From Propionibacteriaceae bacterium (GTDB lineage: Bacteria; Actinomycetota; Actinomycetes; Propionibacteriales; Propionibacteriaceae), in the NCBI GenBank assembly GCA_003158895.1, contig PMLO01000146.1, positions 1 to 5,799 of the forward strand: a DNA stretch of 5,799 nt, given 5' to 3'. The translations under genes and the position numbers were made by a program. The number at the start of each line of letters is the position of its first letter. Within the stretch, counting starts at the first letter, position 1. Positions 1 through 5,182 of the stretch are shown in pieces. The notes below the pieces were generated by a model. That model saw nothing but the letters and a program-made list of their open reading frames with translations, had not been told where the DNA came from and did not search any database.

Positions 1-1107
1 CAGCTGTCCACGACCTTCATCCTCGCCATGGCGGCGAACACCGCGTTCAACGGCTTCCCGATCCTGGCGTCGATCCTCGCCGAGGACAGGTTCCTCCCCA
101 AGCAGCTCACACGACGGGGCGACCGTCTGGTGTTCAGCAACGGCATCATCATGCTGTCAGGCGTCGCCATGCTGCTGATCGTCGCGTTCGACGGGTCGGT
201 CACCCGGCTCATCCAGCTGTACATCCTGGGCGTCTTCGTGTCGTTCACCCTCAGCCAGTCCGGCATGGTGGTGTACTGGCGTCGCCAGGCGGCGGAGCAT
301 GGGTGGACGTTCAAGCACCTCGGCTCGGCGACCATCAACGGGATCGGTGCAGCGGCGACGGCGATCGTCCTCGTCATCGTGCTGCTGACCAAGTTCACGC
401 ACGGTGCGTACCTCGTGGTCATCGCCATGCCTGTCCTCTTCTTCGCGATGCTCCAGGTCAAGAAGCACTACAAGAAAGTGTCGGCGCAGCTGGCGCCCAA
501 GGCGGCCGGGATGATCCTGCCGAGCCGCATCCACGCGGTCGTCCTCATCAGCCAAGTGAACGAGCCGGCTCTCAAGGCGCTGGCGTTCGCGAAGGCGATC
601 CGGCCGAGCACGATCACGGCGCTGCACGTCGACGTCCATCGATGGCGTACCGAGAAGCTCATGCGCGAGTGGTCCGATCGTGAGATCGCCGTGCCGCTGC
701 GGATCGTGGCCTGCGAGTACCGCGACATGCTCACCCCGGTCATCAACTATCTCGAGCGCATCGAGATCGGCCCTCGTGACGTCGTACAGGTCTTCATCCC
801 CGAGTACGTCACCGGCCACTGGTGGGAGGCCATCCTGCACAACCAGAGCGCGCTGCGTCTCAAGAGCCGTCTGCTGTACATGCCGGGCGTGATGGTGACC
901 AGCGTGCCGTACCAGCTGCGTTCTGCTGAGCAGTACAGCCTCGAACGTCCCGGCTCGTCGGCGCCGCACATCGGCGCAGGTGACGCTCCTCCGGCGCCTG
1001 TCCTCCCCGAATCGCCGCGAGGAACTCCGCCGATCTCGCCCGATACTGACCACGATGCCGCAGAGGGTGCCAAGGAGGGCCCGCATCTGGCAATCTCGCA
1101 TAGGTGA
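1..1107 (+). CDS. KimA-like APC/KUP-superfamily potassium permease, C-terminal part (5' truncated by window)
   Basis: The reading frame is open from base 1, so the gene starts upstream and 368 C-terminal residues are visible; the ATG at 28 is internal. The first half is membrane protein, with hydrophobic segments at about visible residues 1-28, 47-64, 69-92, 113-131 and 135-152. A soluble domain follows at about 176-305, with alternating beta and helical stretches like a universal-stress-protein (Usp) fold. The last ~58 residues are Pro/Gly-rich and probably disordered. The segments AANTAFNGFPILA, ILAEDRFLP and RGDRLVFSNGII recall, from memory, the Bacillus KimA (YdaO) high-affinity K+ importers, which also carry a cytosolic C-terminal domain. 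The likely role is proton-coupled K+ uptake at the plasma membrane; an amino-acid permease of the same superfamily is the alternative. The stop overlaps the next gene's GTG by 4 bp, and the downstream KdpD/KdpE-like pair supports a potassium role. Substrate residues in the N-terminal half cannot be checked. Confidence 0.85.
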   Translation, partial: QLSTTFILAMAANTAFNGFPILASILAEDRFLPKQLTRRGDRLVFSNGIIMLSGVAMLLIVAFDGSVTRLIQLYILGVFVSFTLSQSGMVVYWRRQAAEHGWTFKHLGSATINGIGAAATAIVLVIVLLTKFTHGAYLVVIAMPVLFFAMLQVKKHYKKVSAQLAPKAAGMILPSRIHAVVLISQVNEPALKALAFAKAIRPSTITALHVDVHRWRTEKLMREWSDREIAVPLRIVACEYRDMLTPVINYLERIEIGPRDVVQVFIPEYVTGHWWEAILHNQSALRLKSRLLYMPGVMVTSVPYQLRSAEQYSLERPGSSAPHIGAGDAPPAPVLPESPRGTPPISPDTDHDAAEGAKEGPHLAISHR

Positions 1108-2516
1108 GCGAACAGCCGGCCGAGCAGGTACGTACGAGCGGGCTGGCTACCACCCTGCCGCGACGCCGCCAGCTGTACGGGCTCGTGGTCGCCGCCGCCG
1201 CGCCGCCGCTGCTCACCGCGTTCCTGCTGCTGGGACGTACGCGTCCGGGCCTCGACACGGTCCTGCTGACCCTCGTTCTCGCGAGCGTTGCGGCCTCCGC
1301 GGTCGGAGGGATCCTGCCAGCTGTACTTGCGACGGTGGTCAGCGGCGGCCTGGCGAACTTCTTCTTCGCCGTCCCCTACGGCACGTTCCTCGTCGCGAGC
1401 GAGGCTGAGGGGGCCGACCTCGTGATCTTCCTCGCGGTCTCTCTGCTCGTGGGGTTCACCACCGAAGCCACGGCCCGTGGTCGCGCCCGAGCAGAGCGCC
1501 ATCGGCTCGAGGCGACCTGGATCGCCGAGCTGGGCACGCGCACCCCGAACCGCGACTCCGTCGAGCGGATCCTCACCGAGGCGCTCGAGGTGTACGAGAT
1601 GCATGCTGCGTCCCTCGTGAGGGACGGCCGGGTGCTCGCGAACATCGGTGAGGAGCATCCGGGCGATTCGACGCTCGAGCTGTCTGCGGGTGAAGGCCTG
1701 AGCTTGCGGCTCGTCGGACCCGAGCACGTGGGTGATGATCGCCGGATGCTCGGTTCGTGGGCGATGGCCGTGGGGCAGTTGTGGCGCACCCGGGCGCTTG
1801 CCGAGCAGGCCAGGCGTGCGGAAGACCTGGCCAGGATCGACGAGCTGCGCGCCAGTCTGCTGGCCGCGGTCGGTCATGACCTGCGCAACCCCCTCGCTGC
1901 CGTGACGGTGGCCGCGTCGACGCTGCGCCAGACCGACATCGAGCTCACTCCCGAGGATCGCGAAGAGCTTCTCGAGACGATCGTCGAGCACGCCGACCGC
2001 CTCAACGACCTCATCGCGAACCTGCTCGACATGAGCCGGATCCAGGCGGGCGCCCTGTCCTTACATCCCGAGCCCACCGTGTTGCTCGAGGTGCTGCGAG
2101 GGGTGGTACGGCGTGGGGAGAATCGTCTCGAACTCGACATCCCCGATGCGCTGCCCCTTGTCGTCGCCGACGCCGGCCTGCTGGAACGCGTGATCGCGAA
2201 CCTCGTCGACAACGCCGATCGGCATGTCGGTACAGGGGAGAAGGTGCTCATCCGGGCGTATACCGCGGAGAGCCGCGTCGTCGTCGAGATCGTCGACCAC
2301 GGACCCGGCGTGGCCCCGGACAGGATGGAGGAGATCTTCGCCCCGTTCCAGCACTTCGGCGACCGTACGACGACGGGGGTGGGGCTCGGCCTGGCGATCG
2401 CACGCGGCTTCACAGAGGCGATGGGCGGTACTCTCGCGGCGTCGGTCACGCCAGGCGGCGGACTGACGATGACGATCACCCTGGAGGTGGCGCGTGCAGC
2501 GGTTGCTCATCGTTGA
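1104..2516 (+). CDS. KdpD-like sensor histidine kinase (short form, DUF4118)
   Basis: A 470-residue membrane sensor kinase that should autophosphorylate and pass phosphate to the regulator encoded next. Residues ~24-120 hold four hydrophobic helices of DUF4118 type, including GGILPAVLATVVSGGLANFF, the kind of segment found in KdpD. Residues ~140-230 look GAF-like. HisKA has its phospho-acceptor at His258 (GHDLRNPL), followed by the N box around Asn366/Asn370 (NLVDNADRH), G1 (DHGPGV, 398-403), an F box (~412-418) and G2 (GVGLGLAIA, 425-433), so the catalytic core is complete. E. coli KdpD is about 894 residues; the N-terminal KdpD and Usp domains are absent here. A TAG directly before the GTG (1101-1103) fixes the earliest possible start at 1104. 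No good ribosome site lies close by (a purine run at 1072-1079 is 24 nt away), so translation probably depends on coupling to the permease through the GTGA overlap. The stimulus is unproven; K+ or turgor is inferred from neighbours. Confidence 0.93.
   Translation: MSEQPAEQVRTSGLATTLPRRRQLYGLVVAAAAPPLLTAFLLLGRTRPGLDTVLLTLVLASVAASAVGGILPAVLATVVSGGLANFFFAVPYGTFLVASEAEGADLVIFLAVSLLVGFTTEATARGRARAERHRLEATWIAELGTRTPNRDSVERILTEALEVYEMHAASLVRDGRVLANIGEEHPGDSTLELSAGEGLSLRLVGPEHVGDDRRMLGSWAMAVGQLWRTRALAEQARRAEDLARIDELRASLLAAVGHDLRNPLAAVTVAASTLRQTDIELTPEDREELLETIVEHADRLNDLIANLLDMSRIQAGALSLHPEPTVLLEVLRGVVRRGENRLELDIPDALPLVVADAGLLERVIANLVDNADRHVGTGEKVLIRAYTAESRVVVEIVDHGPGVAPDRMEEIFAPFQHFGDRTTTGVGLGLAIARGFTEAMGGTLAASVTPGGGLTMTITLEVARAAVAHR
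2483..2488 (+). promoter_or_regulatory. Ribosome binding site of the response regulator
   Basis: GGAGGT lies inside the 3' end of the kinase gene, five bases before the GTG at 2494. It supports that GTG as the true start and hence the 23-bp overlap with the kinase. Confidence 0.75.
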
Positions 2517-3174
2517 GGACGAACCCGCGCTGCGACGTGCGCTGACGATCAACCTCCGCGCGCGGTCGTACGAGGTCGTCCCCGTCGGTGAGGGAGCGGC
2601 AGCCTTGCGTGCCGCGGCAACCAGTCCCCCCGACCTCGTCGTGGTGGACCTCGGGCTTCCGGATATGGACGGCGTCGAGGTGATTGCAGGTCTGCGGGGC
2701 TGGTCGACGGTACCGATCATCGTGCTGTCGGCGCGTGACTCGCAGGCGGAGAAGGTCCGGGCGCTCGACGCGGGCGCCGACGACTACATCACGAAGCCGT
2801 TCGGGATGGATGAGTTCGTCGCGCGCGTGCGGGCGGCGCTACGACGCGCCGACATCCCGCAGCTCACGACCGGGCCTGTGGTGCAGACCGCGGAGTTCAC
2901 TCTCGATCTGGCGGACAAACGAGCGTTTCGCGGTGGTGTCGAGGTCAAGCTCACGCCGACCGAGTGGCACCTCGTCGAGGAGCTCGTCCGTCACCCGGGC
3001 ATGTTGGTTGCGGGCAGTCAACTGCTCGCCGAGGTCTGGGGCCCGGGGTTCGAGAAGGAGACGAACTACCTGCGCGTGTACTTCGCACAGATTCGCCGCA
3101 AGCTCGAGTCGGACCCCAGCCAGCCCCGCCACTTCGTCACCGAACCGGGTCTGGGCTACCGCTTCGAACCCTGA
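2494..3174 (+). CDS. KdpE-type OmpR/PhoB-family response regulator
   Basis: A full-length 226-residue transcriptional regulator. The receiver domain (about 1-115) has the acidic pair Glu8/Asp9, phospho-acceptor Asp52 (VVVDLGLPDMDG), the switch residue Ser79 (IIVLSARD) and conserved Lys101 (YITKPF). A winged-helix DNA-binding domain spans about 130-225. Its recognition region, with LTPTEWHL, EVWGPGF, NYLRVYFAQIRRKL and PRHFVTEPGLGYRF, closely recalls the matching part of E. coli KdpE (HYLRIY, RHFITETGIGYRF, from memory), so KdpE type is better supported than generic PhoB/OmpR. It overlaps the kinase by 23 bp and is surely its partner. The GTG start is chosen for its nearby GGAGGT site and because it places the typical LLIVEDEP beginning at residue 4. 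A likely target is the promoter of its own operon with the K+ permease, but no kdpFABC genes or binding site are visible here. All key residues are present. Confidence 0.95.
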   Translation: MQRLLIVEDEPALRRALTINLRARSYEVVPVGEGAAALRAAATSPPDLVVVDLGLPDMDGVEVIAGLRGWSTVPIIVLSARDSQAEKVRALDAGADDYITKPFGMDEFVARVRAALRRADIPQLTTGPVVQTAEFTLDLADKRAFRGGVEVKLTPTEWHLVEELVRHPGMLVAGSQLLAEVWGPGFEKETNYLRVYFAQIRRKLESDPSQPRHFVTEPGLGYRFEP

Positions 3175-3183
3175 CCCGTCAGG
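3170..3183. terminator. Inverted repeat across the convergent stop codons, possible weak bidirectional terminator
   Basis: CCTGAC-CC-GTCAGG is a perfect 6+6 inverted repeat. Its left arm contains the TGA of the response regulator and its right arm the TGA of the converging dehydrogenase gene. As RNA it would fold as a 5-bp stem with a 4-nt loop on either strand. There is no U-tract on either side, so it is not a classical intrinsic terminator. With only 4 bp between the genes, no larger terminator can fit outside coding sequence. Confidence 0.3.
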
Positions 3184-4015
3184 CCGTCGGCGTCGGGAGT
3201 GCACCCGATCGCAGCGCGGCGACGACGCCACCGTCGGCCAGAAGGTCTGTGCCGGTGACGAACGAGGCGGATGGGCCGAGCAGGAAGGCAGCCGCTTCGG
3301 CGATGTCGGACGGGGTGCCGATGCGGCCTGTGCCGGACACTGCGATCATCGCCCGCATCATCTCGCCGGACTCGCCGGAGAGCTCCGCCTGCCCCATCGG
3401 CGTCGAGATCACTCCCGGACTGATCGAGTTCACTCGTGCGCCACGGTTCCCCCAGGCCAGGCTCGCCGCCTGGACCCTCAGCTGAGCGGCGCGCTTGGCA
3501 AGGCCGTAGGCGGCACCGGGGTTCGGCACTGCCGCCGATGAAAGGAACGGAAGCGAGAGCAGCTGGTCCGCCGGCGTGAGCGCGAGCGCGCCCTCCGCCT
3601 CGGGTGGAAGCTGGCCAGCCGCCATTGTGCCGGCCATGCTGGCGATGACCACGCCGGCGCCGCCCGGCGCGATCACGGCGCCGAACTCGTCGAGCATGTG
3701 GGCGACACCGAGGAGATCGACGGCCAGGATCGCCTCGACGGAGGCCTGCACAGGCGACAGTCCGGCGGTATGGACGACGTCGGTGACCGGGCCGAGTCCG
3801 GCGGCCGTGGCGGCCAGCGCCGCCACCGATTCCCGGACGGACACGTCGACGGCCGCGGTGGTGATCGCGTATCCCTCTCCGCGCAGCTTCGTGGCGGCGG
3901 CCTCCAGCAACTGGGCGTTGAAGTCCGCCAGGAGCATCTTCCTGCCTGCGCCGAGCCGGCGGGCGATGACCTCGCCCATGCCGCCGACGCCGATGACGAC
4001 CAGTACGCCGGTCAC
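3179..4015 (-). CDS. Divergent short-chain dehydrogenase/reductase (SDR) with Ser-Tyr insertion
   Basis: A 278-residue NAD(P)-dependent oxidoreductase of the SDR superfamily with a Rossmann fold. The cofactor loop is IGVGGMG (residues 8-14), not the usual TGxxxGIG. Asp31 ends the second strand (LLADFN), which usually favours NAD(H). HTAG (82-85) replaces NNAG, Ser126 (IASMAG) and Tyr170/Lys174 (YGLAK) form the active site, and SPGVISTPMG (199-208) and the C-terminal FVTGTDLLADGG (252-263) are typical. Two oddities stand out: Asp100 (AVDLLG) sits where the catalytic Asn normally is, and Ser126 and Tyr170 are 44 residues apart rather than about 13, an insertion reminiscent of 3-alpha-hydroxysteroid dehydrogenase/carbonyl reductases. 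The GTG start overlaps the upstream SDR's stop by 4 bp; the longer open frame upstream is only a shadow of that gene. Co-translation suggests a shared pathway. The substrate is unknown, with a hydroxysteroid or other alicyclic alcohol as one option. Confidence 0.92.
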   Translation of the reverse strand: MTGVLVVIGVGGMGEVIARRLGAGRKMLLADFNAQLLEAAATKLRGEGYAITTAAVDVSVRESVAALAATAAGLGPVTDVVHTAGLSPVQASVEAILAVDLLGVAHMLDEFGAVIAPGGAGVVIASMAGTMAAGQLPPEAEGALALTPADQLLSLPFLSSAAVPNPGAAYGLAKRAAQLRVQAASLAWGNRGARVNSISPGVISTPMGQAELSGESGEMMRAMIAVSGTGRIGTPSDIAEAAAFLLGPSASFVTGTDLLADGGVVAALRSGALPTPTA

Positions 4016-5010
4016 TGGACCGACCACCCTCCGTCGGACGGCAGGACGGCGCCGTTGATGTTCACGCCGTCGTCGGACAGCAGGAACGTGACGGACGCGG
4101 CCAGCTGAGCGGCCGTGGCAAGTCCGGGGATGAGTGCGATGAACGGCGTGACGCGGTCCGTGCCGTACGCGGATGGCTCGGCGGCCATCGGGATGCCGGT
4201 CGCCACGCCGCCGGGTGCGACGGCATTGATCCGGATCCCCTTCGGGCCGTACATGAAGGCTGCCGATCGCGTGAGCCCCACCACGGCGTGCTTGCTCACC
4301 GTGTAGGCGACGCCGGAGGCGTTGCCGCGCAGCGCAGCTTCGGAGGCGATGTTGACGATCGAGCCGCCACCCGCCGCCAGCATGGCCGGCAGTACCGCGC
4401 GGGTCAGCCGCATGACGCCGTCGAGATTGACGCCGAGCACTCTGGACCACATCTGGTCCGTGACCTCGTGCAGCGGTGACGTGTCGTCGTTGATGCCTGC
4501 CACGTTGGCCAGGCCGTCGATCCGCTCTCCAGCGGCGGCGATGATCGCGGCGATGTCGTCGGGCTTGGACAGGTCCGCGGTCACCGTGACCACGTCGGGA
4601 CCCAGCTCCTGCGGGAGTGCGGCGAGTCGGTCAGCCGCGATGTCGACAGCAACCACGCGGGCGCCCTCTCGCGCCAGTCGGGAGGCGACGGCCTTGCCGA
4701 TGCCAGACCCGGCACCGGTCACGATCACGTTCCGGCCGGAGAACCTCCCGTCAGTGATCCTCTCCTGCCACCCACTCTCCGTGGCCTCTGGGATCTCGCC
4801 GCCGTTCACCTGGCGGACCATGTCGTCGACGATGGATCGCGGCATCGCCCCTTGGCTCATGTCGACCAAGGAGAGCAAGGGGAGGCCGCGCAGGGGGGCC
4901 AGGACCGACTCGTCGGCCCCAGATGCCGCCAGTAGTCCGCGGACGAGAGGACCACCAGCAGGATCGTCGAGCCATGCGCCGATCGTCGAAGTCGCAGTCA
5001 GTAGGGACAT
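4012..5010 (-). CDS. Classical SDR-family oxidoreductase with ~90-residue N-terminal extension
   Basis: A 332-residue NAD(P)-dependent dehydrogenase/reductase. The SDR domain occupies about 91-332 and is complete: TGAGSGIG (98-105) binds the cofactor, Asp123 at the end of strand 2 suggests NAD(H), Asp146 begins the ADL motif, NVAG is 169-172, and the catalytic set is Asn195 (VNLDG), Ser223 (IASEAAL), Tyr236 and Lys240 (YTVSK). APGGVATGIP (265-274) and the closing LPSDGGWSVQ are also typical. Ordinary SDRs have about 250 residues, so residues 1-90 are extra. They look helical and contain TIGAWLDDPAGGPLVRGLL and PLLSLVDMSQGAMP, a pattern I recall loosely as a small module attached to other actinobacterial enzymes. 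There is no signal peptide. The ATG at 5010 is chosen over an upstream ATG at 5214 because AAGGAG lies 8 nt before it and the extra 68 residues look non-coding and would overlap the exonuclease gene. It leads the two-gene SDR operon. The substrate is unknown. Confidence 0.93.
   Translation of the reverse strand: MSLLTATSTIGAWLDDPAGGPLVRGLLAASGADESVLAPLRGLPLLSLVDMSQGAMPRSIVDDMVRQVNGGEIPEATESGWQERITDGRFSGRNVIVTGAGSGIGKAVASRLAREGARVVAVDIAADRLAALPQELGPDVVTVTADLSKPDDIAAIIAAAGERIDGLANVAGINDDTSPLHEVTDQMWSRVLGVNLDGVMRLTRAVLPAMLAAGGGSIVNIASEAALRGNASGVAYTVSKHAVVGLTRSAAFMYGPKGIRINAVAPGGVATGIPMAAEPSAYGTDRVTPFIALIPGLATAAQLAASVTFLLSDDGVNINGAVLPSDGGWSVQ
4027..4032 (-). promoter_or_regulatory. Probable ribosome binding site of the second SDR
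   Basis: On the minus strand GGAGGG lies inside the end of the upstream SDR gene, 11 nt before the GTG at 4015. The spacing is slightly long. It supports the GTG that forms the 4-bp stop/start overlap. Confidence 0.5.
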
Positions 5011-5018
5011 CAGGTGCA

Positions 5019-5024
5019 CTCCTT
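5019..5024 (-). promoter_or_regulatory. Ribosome binding site of the first SDR
   Basis: AAGGAG on the minus strand lies 8 nt before the ATG at 5010. It decides that start: an in-frame GTG at 5019 overlaps the site itself, and the more distant ATG at 5214 is inside the neighbouring exonuclease gene. Confidence 0.75.
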
Positions 5025-5089
5025 CTCCGCGTCGCTGCGGAACCTCGGGGGGCGGCGGCCCGCCAACCGGGCCGTGAGCCGATAGCCGC

Positions 5090-5118
5090 AGGATAGGCCT
5101 CGACCACGCGGCTGTCCG
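5090..5118 (-). promoter_or_regulatory. Candidate sigma-70-type promoter for the SDR operon
   Basis: On the minus strand a CGGACA box (5113-5118, 4 of 6 matches to TTGACA) is followed after 17 bp by TATCCT (5090-5095, fits TANNNT). Transcription would start near 5083 and give a leader of about 70 nt before the ATG at 5010. This is pattern reading only; such boxes arise by chance, though A/T-rich hexamers are scarce in this region. Confidence 0.35.
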
Positions 5119-5131
5119 ACGAACCGACAAA
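5116..5131 (+). repeat. Two tandem 8-bp direct repeats in the divergent promoter region
   Basis: CCGACGAA (5116-5123) is followed at once by CCGACAAA (5124-5131), differing at one base. The pair overlaps the putative -35 box of the SDR operon and abuts the G/C palindrome, so it may be part of a regulator site. It is short enough to be chance. Confidence 0.3.
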
Positions 5132-5144
5132 CCCCCGGGGGTAT
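5129..5144. promoter_or_regulatory. G/C palindrome, candidate operator (CsoR/RcnR-like appearance)
   Basis: ACCCCCGGGGGT (5131-5142) is a perfect 12-bp palindrome. The wider 16-mer AAACCCCCGGGGGTAT matches the TACCCCC/GGGGGTA-type operators bound by CsoR/RcnR-family repressors, apart from one asymmetric position in the left half (AAA rather than ATA). It lies between the two divergent genes, just upstream of the putative SDR -35 box and 38 bp from the exonuclease start, so it could act on either. No metal- or sulfur-handling gene or CsoR homologue is visible here. Confidence 0.35.
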
Positions 5145-5154
5145 CAGTGGAATG

Positions 5155-5166
5155 CCTGTGAACAGG
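5155..5166. repeat. Small inverted repeat just upstream of the exonuclease gene
   Basis: CCTGT-GA-ACAGG is a perfect 5+5 inverted repeat with a 2-bp spacer, ending 16 bp before the exonuclease ATG. It does not match the actinobacterial SOS box (GAAC-N4-GTTC). It may be a regulator half-site pair or chance. Confidence 0.3.
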
Positions 5167-5182
5167 TAGGTTCTGGTGGGTG

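Noticed and set aside
157..1101. Minus-strand open frame of 314 codons opposite the permease
   Set aside because: The Arg/Asp/His-rich, low-complexity translation has no motif; the + strand shows coherent membrane helices and a soluble domain.
747..1991. Long minus-strand open frame of 414 codons opposite the permease and kinase
   Set aside because: Its composition is Arg/Gly/Asp-rich with no recognisable domain, while the + strand here encodes clear KdpD-like kinase motifs. It is a high-GC shadow frame.
2684..3541. Plus-strand open frame of 285 codons across the regulator and the convergent junction
   Set aside because: The translation is Arg/Ser-rich and crosses two genes with clear motifs in other frames.
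4016..4450. N-terminal extension of the second SDR up to an ATG at 4450
   Set aside because: The extra 145 residues are Arg/His-rich shadow of the upstream SDR; the true family start fits the GTG at 4015.
4322..5077. Plus-strand open frame of 251 codons opposite the first SDR
   Set aside because: The Ser/Pro/Ala-rich translation is the usual antisense product of a high-GC SDR gene.
5155..5166. SOS (LexA) box upstream of the repair exonuclease
   Set aside because: The palindrome is CCTGT-GA-ACAGG and does not fit GAAC-N4-GTTC; no other match was seen in the intergenic region.
5011..5182. Possible small RNA, riboswitch or tRNA in the divergent intergenic region
   Set aside because: Only short palindromes and repeats are present; no cloverleaf or recognisable riboswitch core was seen in these 172 bp.
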